Under the pieces are notes generated by a model. That model was not told the DNA's origin and searched no databases. It saw nothing but the letters and a program-made list of their open reading frames with translations. From Tissierellia bacterium (lineage in GTDB: Bacteria > Bacillota_A > Clostridia > Tissierellales > Peptoniphilaceae): 10,800 nt of DNA. Positions 1 through 7,484 of the stretch are shown here, piece by piece. The position numbers were made by a program, and so were the translations under genes. Numbering within the stretch: position 1 is the first letter of the stretch; each line of letters begins with the position of its first letter. The DNA is taken from NCBI GenBank assembly GCA_012728775.1, contig JAAYEN010000114.1, positions 1 through 10,800 of the forward strand, written 5' to 3'.

Positions 1-122
1 ACTAATAATATAGAAGGATCATTTATTGGTACTAGTGAATAGCTATCATGTATAAGATGATTCTTTTTTTCAAAAAAATCTAAAAATTCTTTTCTAACTT
101 CGTGTAATCCCATTCTTTTCAT
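1..122 (-). CDS. alaS: Alanyl-tRNA synthetase, N-terminal fragment (runs off left edge)
   Basis: Alanyl-tRNA synthetase is a cytoplasmic class II enzyme that charges tRNA-Ala. Only the first 40 codons are in the window. They read [17 protein letters not shown], then a short basic/His stretch, then [12 protein letters not shown]. This matches the start of bacterial AlaRS, including the SLVPxNDP signature just before class II motif 1. The ATG at 122-120 shares one base with the TAA stop of the upstream membrane-protein gene (TAATG). A Shine-Dalgarno-like AAGGATGG lies at 135-142 inside that gene's end, about 12 nt upstream. A second ATG three codons in (113-111) is a possible alternative start. 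No T-box or other leader fits between the genes, so expression probably depends on the promoter before 1366 and on translational coupling. The family call rests on the conserved N terminus alone. Confidence 0.88.
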   Translation of the reverse strand, partial: MKRMGLHEVRKEFLDFFEKKNHLIHDSYSLVPINDPSILL

Positions 123-1366
123 TATACTTTGGTTCCATCCTTTTTGTTTTGTTCTTGATGCATTTTATATTTTTCTCTTAAAAACTCTATTAAAGTCAAT
201 CCCACTGCTGCAAGGGGTACAGACACGACCATCCCCCAAACTCCAAATATTCCTCCACCTATTACTATTGATAAAAAAATAAAAAGTGGATTCAATCCCA
301 TACTGTCGCCGATAATTTTAGGTGCCAATATATTATTTTCTGCCCATTGAATTAATACGTAAAATACTGCTACAATTAAAGCTTTAAATGGTGATTCTAT
401 TAGGGCGAATAAAAATGCAGGTACAAATCCTAAAAGAGGTCCAATATAAGGTATGATATCAGCAATAAGAGTTATTATACCAATAACTATTGCAAAATCA
501 ATTCTCAGTATTAGTAATAAAATGGCGGTAAAAGTACCTACAAATACTGCTAAAATCAATCTCCCTCGAATAAATTCTGTTAGTATCACATTTATCCTTC
601 CAGCCAAAACAGAAAAATCTTCGTTTATAGAATTTGGAATAATAGATTTGATTTTATTTACATAAGTCTTTCTATCTACTAGGAAGTAAAAAGTCATAAT
701 CATGATCAAAACAAGAGTAAGCATTACACTTGCCATATTTTGAACAAAATGAGTCAACAGCACAGTAATTCTTGATGCTGAAGTTGTAACCCATCTAGTT
801 AAACTTTCCATAGTAGATTCATATGAATCATTTATAGCATCACGAACTTGTTGCGAACCAGGAAAATTGAAATTAGTTGTACCTTCCATAAAATCTGTAA
901 ATAGTTCTGAAAAACTTTCCACAATAGAAGGCAATGAACTTGCTAATTTTCTAAGTTCTTGAGCCGTTCTAGGTATAAGCGCCACCATCAGAATTGAAAT
1001 AACTAATATTATACTTAAGTAGACTATTCCTACTCCTAAAGCTCTTTTAATTCCACGTTTTTCTAATTTATCTACTAAGGGATTAATAATATACGCCAAA
1101 ATTGCGGCGATAAAGGCGGCCGCAAAAACTCTTCCCAAAATAGGATATTTTCTTAATAAAACGATTATTATTATTAGGGATAAAAGTCCAATTAGAACTT
1201 TTTTTACAAGTCTAGTATCAACAACTAACCTTTTAGATCTTTCCAAATAGCGATTTCCAATATTTACAAGATAATATATTGCAATTAACGCAAATATAAG
1301 TACTGAAATCCAACTAACTAGTTGCAAAGGACCCTTAATCCCATCAAGTCTAATTAAATCTTCCAT
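122..1366 (-). CDS. AI-2E family (YrrI/PerM-type) multi-pass membrane protein
   Basis: This is an integral membrane protein of the AI-2E transporter/PerM family (Pfam PF01594). Members have been linked to AI-2 export or ion antiport, but the substrate cannot be read from sequence. The 414-residue product has hydrophobic segments near residues 14-36, 54-71, 75-96, 109-131 and 213-230, with several more between 258 and 400. A soluble, amphipathic stretch lies at about 132-205. Family landmarks are DIIPYIGP (283-290), APKIIG (338-343) and the Gly-rich [15 protein letters not shown] region near 374-388. An extra N-terminal membrane segment precedes the usual core. The start chosen is ATG 1366-1364, because the frame's upstream TTG at 1378 lies within the ribosome-binding site TTGGAGGAAATT. 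It overlaps alaS by one base. In Bacillus subtilis the homologue yrrI also lies near alaS, so the pairing looks conserved. Confidence 0.87.
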   Translation of the reverse strand: MEDLIRLDGIKGPLQLVSWISVLIFALIAIYYLVNIGNRYLERSKRLVVDTRLVKKVLIGLLSLIIIIVLLRKYPILGRVFAAAFIAAILAYIINPLVDKLEKRGIKRALGVGIVYLSIILVISILMVALIPRTAQELRKLASSLPSIVESFSELFTDFMEGTTNFNFPGSQQVRDAINDSYESTMESLTRWVTTSASRITVLLTHFVQNMASVMLTLVLIMIMTFYFLVDRKTYVNKIKSIIPNSINEDFSVLAGRINVILTEFIRGRLILAVFVGTFTAILLLILRIDFAIVIGIITLIADIIPYIGPLLGFVPAFLFALIESPFKALIVAVFYVLIQWAENNILAPKIIGDSMGLNPLFIFLSIVIGGGIFGVWGMVVSVPLAAVGLTLIEFLREKYKMHQEQNKKDGTKV

Positions 1367-1435
1367 AATTTCCTCCAAGTTACATTATAGATTAAAAGTC
1401 GCTAAAAATCCATCCTTTAACATAAAATTAGATTT

Positions 1436-1464
1436 ATTTTAATATATTTTAATTGTAATTTGAA
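1436..1464 (-). promoter_or_regulatory. Candidate sigma-A promoter for the AI-2E gene and alaS
   Basis: On the minus strand a TTCAAA box (1464-1459) lies 17 nt from TAAAAT (1441-1436), giving 4/6 and 5/6 matches to consensus. The predicted RNA start is near 1429, about 60 nt before the ATG. A perfect TATAAT also occurs at 1389-1384 but would start RNA almost at the Shine-Dalgarno and has a poor -35. In such AT-rich DNA either could be chance. A promoter is expected here because the preceding gene ends in a terminator. Confidence 0.3.
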
Positions 1465-1483
1465 ATTATCTAAATAGGATTTT

Positions 1484-1526
1484 CAATAAAAACTACCGCA
1501 AAATCTTTATTAAGATTGTGCGGCAG
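1484..1526 (-). terminator. Rho-independent terminator after the LCP gene
   Basis: The minus-strand transcript forms a stem of CTGCCGCACAATCTT (1526-1512), loop AATA, and AAGATTTTGCGGTAG (1507-1493), with one U-C mismatch and one G-U pair. It is followed at once by TTTTTATT. It starts about 20 nt past the LCP stop codon. The stem is long with a GC-rich base. Confidence 0.9.
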
Positions 1527-1547
1527 GAATACAAAGTTTATAGATTA

Positions 1548-2537
1548 TTATTTTAATCCCATTTCTTCAACTAATTTATACATTTGATTTTTCTTAACTA
1601 TAAAATATGAAACATCCTCTATATATTCTCCGTATCCAGGAAGTATTTCCATTTCTATATTTTCCGAATCCAAATTATTTGCCAGGGAAATTCCGTTAAG
1701 TATATGTTTTATTGGGATATTTGTGTCTACTCTTCTAAAATATGTCTGTACAATTCTAGGAAGCTTTGTAATATTTTTTGGAGTTAATGTTTGCTTTATA
1801 AACTCTTTTAAGAAGTATTGTTGGGCTTCTATTCTACCTACATCTCCCTCTCTATAGCCAGCAGTCATAGCGTTGTTTTTTCTCCAGCGCAAATACTGCA
1901 TGGACTTTTCACCATCGAGGATTTGTTGTCCCTTTTTTAAGTCTACTCTAAATCCATCTGTAGGATCATAATATTCCATTCTCCTTGGAACATTAAGGGC
2001 TACTCCACCTATGGCATCTACAATTTCCTTAACTGCTCTATAATCTATCATTACATAATATTCGATGTCCGTACCAAGATAGTCATTAATTGTCTTCATA
2101 GTAAGTTTCACGCCTCCATAATTATAAGCGTGATTTACTTTGTCTAAACTTCCTTTGACAGGTAATCTTGTATCTCGGGGAATTGAAAGAATTTTCATCT
2201 CACCAGTATCAAAATTGCATTTCATCACCATAATAGTATCTGTTCTAATTCCATTGTTTTTATCTTCTAATGCATCTACACCTAACATCAAAAATGTGAC
2301 TTCATTATCTTCGAAGGCAACTATATCTGCTTTTTCTATTAATTTATCTGATTCTGTTTTTACTATTTTTTCATCTTCTTTATTATCAGCTTCATCTATT
2401 TCCGTTAATTCAGGTTCTTCAACTTTAGAATTATCTGCTAATATTGATGGCACTCCCTCTGATGAAATAAAAAACATATAAGTACCAATACTAAGAAATA
2501 CCACTAATGAAATTAAAAATGTTTTGAAAAATTTCAT
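1548..2537 (-). CDS. LCP (LytR-CpsA-Psr) family cell-wall polymer transferase
   Basis: LCP proteins attach undecaprenyl-linked wall polymers such as teichoic acids or capsule to peptidoglycan on the outer face of the membrane. The 329-residue product has a single N-terminal membrane anchor (about 5-23) with a short cytoplasmic tail. An acidic, probably disordered linker (about 37-70) and the LCP catalytic domain (about 80-235) follow. Visible landmarks are MLGVD (84-88), RTDT (98-101), SIPRDTR (118-124), KVNHAY (133-138), the IGGV turn (166-169), the YLRWRK basic motif (205-210) and GDVGRIEAQQ (221-230). These include the Arg/Asp residues that bind the pyrophosphate-lipid substrate in the family. 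ATG 2537 is preferred because AAAGGTGG lies about 11 nt upstream. A GTG five codons earlier lies inside that site. It stands as a single transcription unit with a candidate promoter upstream and a terminator downstream. Which polymer it transfers is unknown. Confidence 0.92.
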   Translation of the reverse strand: MKFFKTFLISLVVFLSIGTYMFFISSEGVPSILADNSKVEEPELTEIDEADNKEDEKIVKTESDKLIEKADIVAFEDNEVTFLMLGVDALEDKNNGIRTDTIMVMKCNFDTGEMKILSIPRDTRLPVKGSLDKVNHAYNYGGVKLTMKTINDYLGTDIEYYVMIDYRAVKEIVDAIGGVALNVPRRMEYYDPTDGFRVDLKKGQQILDGEKSMQYLRWRKNNAMTAGYREGDVGRIEAQQYFLKEFIKQTLTPKNITKLPRIVQTYFRRVDTNIPIKHILNGISLANNLDSENIEMEILPGYGEYIEDVSYFIVKKNQMYKLVEEMGLK

Positions 2538-2572
2538 ATAATAATTTTCCACCTTTATTTATTTCTTTGTTA

Positions 2573-2602
2573 ATAATACCATAATACAGTTAAAATAGTA
2601 AA
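2573..2602 (-). promoter_or_regulatory. Candidate promoter for the LCP gene
   Basis: TTTACT (2602-2597) and TATTAT (2578-2573) are separated by 18 nt on the minus strand, with 4/6 and 5/6 consensus matches. The predicted RNA start is near 2566, about 30 nt before the ATG. The position is sensible, directly after the terminator of the preceding operon, but the -35 is weak. Confidence 0.4.
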
Positions 2603-2620
2603 ACTTTTCACAAAATTCTT

Positions 2621-2659
2621 AGAATAAAAAAAGAGCATATCCTTTTCGATAGCTCCTTT
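2621..2659 (-). terminator. Rho-independent terminator of the metG-to-glutaredoxin operon
   Basis: The minus strand carries GAGCTATC, loop GAAAAG, then GATATGCTC: an 8-bp stem with a single bulged T. A run of seven T follows (2632-2626). Upstream AAAG can extend the pairing into the T-run. It lies just after the glutaredoxin stop codon at 2674-2672. Confidence 0.88.
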
Positions 2660-2671
2660 GGTAAATAGTTT

Positions 2672-2902
2672 TTATTTATCTAGCAATGTGTCAATTTTCG
2701 ATTTGTCGAATCCAACGATTTCTTCTTCATCAATTACTACTACTGGAACGCCAGTGTGGCCTTTCGCCATAAGTTCTTCTCTTGCTTCTCTTGATGTAGA
2801 AATGTTTTTTTCTTCATACTCCACACCTTTTTCAGTTAAATAATCTTTTGCAAGTGTGCAATAAGGGCATGTTGAGCTTGTATATACTACTACATTTTTC
2901 AT
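2672..2902 (-). CDS. Small glutaredoxin-like thiol-disulfide oxidoreductase
   Basis: This is a cytoplasmic glutaredoxin/NrdH-like protein of 76 residues, the usual size for minimal glutaredoxins. The fold is visible as a first strand (VVVYTSS, 4-10) leading into the CPYC active site (12-15), the helix with LAKDYL, the TGVPVV cis-proline motif (50-55), and the GFDKSKI segment (64-70) typical of the YruB/NrdH-like group. It probably reduces disulfides in a partner protein. The electron donor and target are not evident, and no nrd genes are in the window. ATG 2902 is chosen because GAGGAGGA lies 8 nt upstream; a TTG at 2920 in the same frame only begins that site. It is the last gene of the operon, 92 nt after the ArsR gene. 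A complementary TCCTCC at 2975-2970 might mask its ribosome-binding site. Confidence 0.9.
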   Translation of the reverse strand: MKNVVVYTSSTCPYCTLAKDYLTEKGVEYEEKNISTSREAREELMAKGHTGVPVVVIDEEEIVGFDKSKIDTLLDK

Positions 2903-2994
2903 AATTTGATTCCTCCTCAAAATTTCTTTCTGTTGTAAATTTACCCCTAGTTATTTTAATTAAACAAATGGAGGATTACTTTATATAATTTTCA

Positions 2995-3282
2995 TCAAGT
3001 ATGGGATACGTGATCTAATCCTTGGGTTAGAAGTCCCAAAACGTGATCGTCGTCCAAGCTATAAAGCACTTGCCTACCTTCTTTTCTTGATTTTATTAAT
3101 TTTAAATCTTTTAAATTTCTAAGCTGATGAGATGTAGCTGATTGGCCCATTTGGATATCTTCAGAAATATTGGTGACGCTTTTTTCCCCTTCTGCAAGAG
3201 AAAAAATTATTTTTAGTCTAGTAGGGTCACCTATACTTTTAAAAATTTCAGATAATTTCTCTAACGTTCTATCGTCAATCAT
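2995..3282 (-). CDS. ArsR/SmtB-family repressor with CzrA-type zinc site
   Basis: This is a 95-residue winged-helix dimeric repressor of the ArsR/SmtB family. The N-terminal FKSIGDPTRLKIIFSL motif (14-29) is the family signature. The recognition helix is around MGQSATSHQLRNLKDLKLI (45-63) and the wing around SRKEGRQVLYSL (65-76). The last helix has Asp78-x-His80 and, 11 and 14 residues after His80, His91 and His94. This reproduces the alpha-5 metal site of CzrA/SmtB-type zinc/cobalt sensors. The Cys-box of the arsenic/cadmium sensors (ELCVC) is absent. Metal sensing is inferred from these residues. The gene is 16 nt after rsmA with a good AGGAGAG ribosome-binding site and no separate promoter, so it appears to be transcribed with the rRNA-processing genes. 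No metal transporter lies nearby, so its target operator is probably elsewhere. Confidence 0.9.
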   Translation of the reverse strand: MIDDRTLEKLSEIFKSIGDPTRLKIIFSLAEGEKSVTNISEDIQMGQSATSHQLRNLKDLKLIKSRKEGRQVLYSLDDDHVLGLLTQGLDHVSHT

Positions 3283-3298
3283 AACTCTCTCCTTTTCT

Positions 3299-4135
3299 TC
3301 ATAACATTTCTGTTAGTGCCAAGAATTCTTCTAGGGACAAATTTTCTGCTCTACTATTTTCATTAATACCCAATTTTTCTAAAATTTCTAAAACTTCTAT
3401 CTTTTCTCTATTTAGTCCAGATGACAAGGAATTTAAAATTGTCTTTCTTCTTTTCCCAAATCCAGCCCTCAATACTTTTTCTAGACTTTCTACTTCTTCT
3501 ATATCTATATTATCTCTAATTTTTAATCTGATAACTGCTGAATCAACCTTTGGTTTTGGCATAAAAACCGTTTTAGGAACGTTCATAAGAATTTCTGATT
3601 CGCCAAAATATTTTAGAAAAACAGATATACTTCCATATTCCTTTGTTCCAACATCGGCTACAATTCTAGTGGCTACTTCTTTTTGCATCATGACAATAAT
3701 TTCAGAAATATTAGATTTAGATTTTAATAAATACTCTAAAATTGGCGTAGTGATATAGTAGGGTAAATTGGCAACTACTTTATAACTTTCGCCATTAAAA
3801 GAAACTTGTGAAATTTTATCTAAACTGGTTTTTAAAATATCTGAAAAGATTACTTCCACATTATCCATTCCAATAAGGGTTTCAGATAAGATAGGTTTTA
3901 ATTTTTCATCTATCTCTACAACTACAACTTTCTTTGCTAATTTAGCCATAGATACGGTAAGAGTTCCTATTCCTGAACCTATTTCTAAAATATTTTCATC
4001 TTGAATATTTCCTTCTCGAATAATTTTGTCGATGATATTTTGGTCTATTAAAAAATTTTGTCCAAGGGATTTGGTAAAGGAAAAATTGTGTCTTTCTAAT
4101 AAATCTTTCAGTACTTTAGGAGAGGTTAAGTTCAT
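3299..4135 (-). CDS. rsmA: 16S rRNA dimethyladenosine transferase RsmA (KsgA)
   Basis: RsmA (KsgA) uses S-adenosylmethionine to dimethylate the two adjacent adenines in the 3'-terminal hairpin (helix 45) of 16S rRNA, late in 30S assembly. The 278-residue product is of normal length. Motifs in order are SLGQNFLID (23-31), the SAM-binding EIGSGIGTLT (51-60), the acidic VVVEID (71-76), SDIL (98-101) and the catalytic NLPYYIT (123-129). The C-terminal helical domain contains FGKRRKTILNSL. The ATG at 4135-4133 has AAGGAGAT upstream. The gene overlaps the end of rnmV by 20 bases, suggesting translational coupling. The rnmV-rsmA pairing is typical of Firmicutes and joins 5S and 16S rRNA maturation. 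Loss of this enzyme classically gives kasugamycin resistance. Confidence 0.96.
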   Translation of the reverse strand: MNLTSPKVLKDLLERHNFSFTKSLGQNFLIDQNIIDKIIREGNIQDENILEIGSGIGTLTVSMAKLAKKVVVVEIDEKLKPILSETLIGMDNVEVIFSDILKTSLDKISQVSFNGESYKVVANLPYYITTPILEYLLKSKSNISEIIVMMQKEVATRIVADVGTKEYGSISVFLKYFGESEILMNVPKTVFMPKPKVDSAVIRLKIRDNIDIEEVESLEKVLRAGFGKRRKTILNSLSSGLNREKIEVLEILEKLGINENSRAENLSLEEFLALTEML

Positions 4136-4670
4136 CTTCTATCTCCTTTATTGCTTTTTCTAAAGCTTCACGTTTTATTCCAAAGGAATTTAATTTATTG
4201 AGAAATGCTTTAGCGTTTCCGTATCCTATTCCTATTTTTTCTGATAACTTTTCTCTTATTTCTTTAGAATTAGTATGGCCACTAAGGCGATATCTAACCA
4301 TATCTTTTTGAGTAAATTCTTCTATGAAATCTGTATATTCTGGTTTTGCAGATAATATCGCTGTTTTAATGTCTTCAGGAGTTGCGTTTTCTACTCCAAC
4401 GTCATCGCCTTTTAAAGCCTTTTTTTGGGGCAAAAACGCGTGCTTAGCTTGGGGAATAAATTCAGAAATATCTTTTCTGATCCTTTTGCCTACATAATCT
4501 GGATCTGTTAAGATAATAATTCCCCTTTCTTCGGATATTTTTTTTAATTGTTCTTTTAACTTATAGCCGTAGGAATAGCCGTGGGTTTGAATAATATCTG
4601 CATCTACTGCTCTTTTTACTGCTGCTTCATCGTCCCTACCCTCGACTACTATAATTTCTTTTATTTTCAT
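4116..4670 (-). CDS. rnmV: Ribonuclease M5 (5S rRNA maturation)
   Basis: RNase M5 cuts 5S rRNA precursor on both sides of the double-stranded region to yield mature 5S rRNA; in Bacillus it acts with ribosomal protein L18. The 184-residue product has an N-terminal Toprim domain with the catalytic Glu in VVEGRDD (8-14) and the metal-binding DPD in LTDPDYVGKRIR (54-65). These are followed by GDDVGVENATPEDI (88-101), characteristic of M5 rather than other Toprim proteins. The C-terminal half is an RNA-binding helical region. Its ATG overlaps the stop of tatD by four bases (ATGA) and its end overlaps rsmA by 20 bases. Expression is therefore probably coupled across tatD-rnmV-rsmA. Confidence 0.95.
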   Translation of the reverse strand: MKIKEIIVVEGRDDEAAVKRAVDADIIQTHGYSYGYKLKEQLKKISEERGIIILTDPDYVGKRIRKDISEFIPQAKHAFLPQKKALKGDDVGVENATPEDIKTAILSAKPEYTDFIEEFTQKDMVRYRLSGHTNSKEIREKLSEKIGIGYGNAKAFLNKLNSFGIKREALEKAIKEIEDELNLS

Positions 4671-5443
4671 AAATCTAGTCTATAAAATCTAGCCACGTTT
4701 TCATCTGTAGCTTTTTCTAATTCTTCTATTGTAATGCCTCTCAAATTCGCAATATGTTGGGCAGTATGCCTTACATATCTAGGTTCATTTCTTTTTCCTC
4801 GAAAAGGTACGGGAGTCATATAGGGACAGTCTGTTTCTAGCATCAACCTATCCAATGGAACAGCTTTTGCTACTTCTTGAGGAACTCTGGCATTTTTAAA
4901 AGTAGTAGCTCCACCCAAAGTAATATAAAATCCTAATTTCATATATTCTCTCATAAGTTCAACACTTCCTGAGTATAAATGCATCAACGCAGAAAAGTTT
5001 GGATTATTATCTTTTCTAGCTTTTAAAATATCAAAAGTTTTTTGATGAGCATCTCTAGAGTGAATCACTACTGGAAGACCTATTTCTTCGGCAAAGTCCA
5101 AATGGGCATGAAAACACTTCTCTTGAATTTCAGGCGAGGGACTGTCTTTATAATAATTATCCAGTCCCGTTTCACCAATAGCCACTACTTTTTCCATTTG
5201 AGCCATTTTTTTTATTTCTTCAAAAGTTCCTTCGTTAAACTCATCTGCACTAAGGGGATGAATTCCCACAATTGCATATACATTATCATATTCTTTTGCA
5301 AATTCCACTGATTGTATGCTTGTTTCTACGTCACTTCCACAGTTGAAAAAATAATCTATTCCATCTGCTTTTAAATTAGAAAGAATCTCATGTCTATCTT
5401 CGTCAAATTGTCTATCTTCTAGATGTCCATGTGCATCTATCAT
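4667..5443 (-). CDS. tatD: TatD-family metal-dependent hydrolase (YabD type)
   Basis: This is a TIM-barrel amidohydrolase-like metalloenzyme of the TatD/YabD/YcfH family, whose members are 3'-5' exonucleases or DNases in tested cases. The 258-residue product has all the expected metal ligands: His5-x-His7 in DAHGHL, Glu91 in GETGLD, His128 in VIHSRD, His155 in MHLYSG and Asp205 in ETDCPY. GIHP (60-63) is also typical. Other family members have HFFSG where this has HLYSG; the ligand is kept. The ATG shares one base with the metG stop (TAATG), and the end overlaps rnmV by four bases. The metG-tatD-rnmV-ksgA order is conserved in Firmicutes. The in vivo substrate is uncertain. Confidence 0.93.
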   Translation of the reverse strand: MIDAHGHLEDRQFDEDRHEILSNLKADGIDYFFNCGSDVETSIQSVEFAKEYDNVYAIVGIHPLSADEFNEGTFEEIKKMAQMEKVVAIGETGLDNYYKDSPSPEIQEKCFHAHLDFAEEIGLPVVIHSRDAHQKTFDILKARKDNNPNFSALMHLYSGSVELMREYMKLGFYITLGGATTFKNARVPQEVAKAVPLDRLMLETDCPYMTPVPFRGKRNEPRYVRHTAQHIANLRGITIEELEKATDENVARFYRLDL

Positions 5444-7431
5444 TAATCTACCCTCGCTCCATCTACTATATCTTCTGACACAGTAGCCAGTGTAAGATTT
5501 CCATCTTCGTCTTGGGCTGCTAAAAGCATTCCTGCAGATTCTATACCTCGGAAATTGTGAGGTTTTAGATTGTCGATTATTAAAATCTTTCTACCTTCTA
5601 AATCCTCTGGCTTGTAATATTCCTTTATACTGGAAACTAAAGTTTTTCTTCTATTTCCAATTTTTAATTTTAATACATAAAGTCTATCAGCATTTGGATG
5701 GTCTTCGCACTTCTCTATTAAAGCTACCTTGATATCTAATTTCGCAAAATCATCTAAAGTAATTTCTGGCTTAACTTGATCTTCTTCATTGGAAACTTCC
5801 TCTGCTGCATCTGCTCCAGGTGCATCTTTTCTCTTTTCTGCTTCTCTAGATTCTATAAGTTCTTCATTTCTTCTAGTCATTTCTTCCATCTCTACTTCTA
5901 CATCAAGTCTTGGGAAAATTATTTCTTTCTTTTCTACTTTTGTTCCAGGCTTTGTAAATCCCCATTCAGATGCTTCTTCAATGGTTGGAGTTTCAGTTAA
6001 GCCTAATTGTTCTCTTATTTTTAAACTTGTTTCAGTTAATAAAGGATAAAGGACTACGCTAATAATTCTCAATGATTCTGCTAAATTATATAAAACAGTA
6101 TTTATTCTGTCTTTATTTTCATCTTTTGCAATTATCCATGGTTCTGTTTCGTCTACGTATTTGTTAGTTCTACGAATTAATGTCCACAGGGTTTCTAAAC
6201 TCTCAGAAAAATTATAATCTAGCATTGATTCTTCAACTTTTCCAATTATTGACAAGGCCATATCTTTCAATTCATTGTCCAATTCATTATATTCTGCTGG
6301 TGGATTAATAATTCCGCCATTATATTTTTCAATCATCGATACCGTTCTAGAAACCAAATTACCTAAGTCATTTGCCAAGTCTGAATTTAATCTATTTAAG
6401 AATTTCTCTCTAGTAAAGGATCCATCATAGCCAAAGGTAAATTCTCTTAACAAGAAATATTTCAAGGAGTCCACTCCATAAGTTTCTACTATTGGTTCAG
6501 GATAATAAATATTTCTCTTAGATTTACTCATTTTTTCGTTATCAAATAAAATCCATCCATGGCCGAATATTTGTTGAGGTAATTCTAGTCCAAGAGCCAT
6601 CAAAATTGCAGGCCAAATTACTGCATGGAATCTAACTATTTCTTTTCCCACAAAATGAGTAGTGTTTGGCCAGTATTTGTTAAATCTTTCTTCGTCAGTG
6701 CCGTAACCTAATGCAGTCAAATAGCAAGATAAAGCATCTATCCAAACATATACAACGTGTTTGTCATCAAAAGGAACTTTTACTCCCCAATCAAAACTAC
6801 TTCTACTTACGCTTAAATCATCCAATCCATCTTTAAGAAAATTATTTACCATTTCATGTTCCCTAGTTTTGGGCATAATAAACTTTTCGTTGTCTTTATA
6901 GTGTTTTAAAAGAGCATCTCTATATTTTGATAATCTAAAAAAGTAGCTTTCTTCTTTTTGCATTTGTACAGGTCTATGGCAATCTGGGCAGTTGTGCTCT
7001 TCGTCTAATTGTTTTTCAGTCCAAAAAGATTCACAAGGAGTACAGTAAAATCCTTCGTATTCTCCTTTATAAATATCACCTTGGTCATAAAGTTGTTGGA
7101 ATATTTTTTGAACATTTTTTTCATGTTGCTCATCAGTAGAGCGTATGAAAAAATCATTATGAACTCCTAATGTATCCCAAAGTTTTTTTGTAGCATCTAC
7201 AATTGGGTCGATATAATCTTTAGGATTTTCATAACCCATTTCATTTGCTTTAGTTTGTAATTTTTGTCCGTGTTCATCTGTTCCTGTTGTAAATAACACG
7301 TCATATCCTTGAAATTGTCTAAATTTCTTAACTGAATCCACTGCCATTGTGCAGTAAGTATGTCCAATGTGAAGATTGTCATTTGGATAATAAATCGGTG
7401 TCGTAACATAAAGGGTTTTTTGGTCTGTCAT
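5443..7431 (-). CDS. metG: Methionyl-tRNA synthetase with C-terminal tRNA-binding domain
   Basis: MetRS charges tRNA-Met, including the initiator, with methionine in the cytoplasm. The 662-residue product has the class I signature HIGH (21-24) and a zinc knuckle with Cys130, Cys133, Cys148 and Cys151. The KMSKS loop is at 300-304 and an anticodon-binding helical domain at about 380-520. After a charged linker (about 530-555) comes a C-terminal OB-fold of the Trbp111/EMAP-II type (about 557-662, HPNADRL at 578-584), which dimerises and grips tRNA. ATG 7431 is chosen because AGGAGG lies 4 nt upstream and the encoded MTDQKTLYVTTPIYYPN is the normal N terminus. The frame stays open upstream to an ATG at 7518, but that segment is the T-box RNA. 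Transcription is controlled by that T-box. The stop codon overlaps the tatD start by one base. Confidence 0.97.
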   Translation of the reverse strand: MTDQKTLYVTTPIYYPNDNLHIGHTYCTMAVDSVKKFRQFQGYDVLFTTGTDEHGQKLQTKANEMGYENPKDYIDPIVDATKKLWDTLGVHNDFFIRSTDEQHEKNVQKIFQQLYDQGDIYKGEYEGFYCTPCESFWTEKQLDEEHNCPDCHRPVQMQKEESYFFRLSKYRDALLKHYKDNEKFIMPKTREHEMVNNFLKDGLDDLSVSRSSFDWGVKVPFDDKHVVYVWIDALSCYLTALGYGTDEERFNKYWPNTTHFVGKEIVRFHAVIWPAILMALGLELPQQIFGHGWILFDNEKMSKSKRNIYYPEPIVETYGVDSLKYFLLREFTFGYDGSFTREKFLNRLNSDLANDLGNLVSRTVSMIEKYNGGIINPPAEYNELDNELKDMALSIIGKVEESMLDYNFSESLETLWTLIRRTNKYVDETEPWIIAKDENKDRINTVLYNLAESLRIISVVLYPLLTETSLKIREQLGLTETPTIEEASEWGFTKPGTKVEKKEIIFPRLDVEVEMEEMTRRNEELIESREAEKRKDAPGADAAEEVSNEEDQVKPEITLDDFAKLDIKVALIEKCEDHPNADRLYVLKLKIGNRRKTLVSSIKEYYKPEDLEGRKILIIDNLKPHNFRGIESAGMLLAAQDEDGNLTLATVSEDIVDGARVD

Positions 7432-7456
7432 ATTTCCTCCTAAAATAATTTTCAAT

Positions 7457-7484
7457 AAAAAAACTCCGTCAAAAGAGACGAAGT
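7457..7484 (-). terminator. T-box intrinsic terminator before metG
   Basis: ACTTCGTC (7484-7477) pairs with GACGGAGT (7470-7463) around the loop TCTTTT, followed by six T. Its 5' arm overlaps the CTCT needed for the antiterminator, so the two structures exclude each other. This is the regulatory switch of the leader. Confidence 0.92.

Noticed and set aside
453..665. Open frame on the plus strand opposite the AI-2E gene
   Set aside because: It lies wholly antisense to a well-supported gene, has no recognisable domain and encodes a low-complexity product expected from the complement of a membrane-protein gene.
1384..1389. Perfect TATAAT just before the AI-2E gene
   Set aside because: RNA would begin at the Shine-Dalgarno with almost no leader, and the -35 position (TGGATT) is weak; the upstream candidate at 1436-1464 is somewhat better.
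1385..1423. Twelve-codon minus-strand frame (MLKDGFLATFNL) before the AI-2E gene, possible leader peptide
   Set aside because: No Shine-Dalgarno precedes it, and it has no repeated regulatory codons or attenuator hairpin downstream; short frames like this are frequent by chance.
2140..2481. Plus-strand open frame of about 113 codons opposite the LCP gene
   Set aside because: Its Ser-rich sequence is the mirror of the acidic linker codons of the LCP gene; no family resemblance or ribosome-binding site seen.
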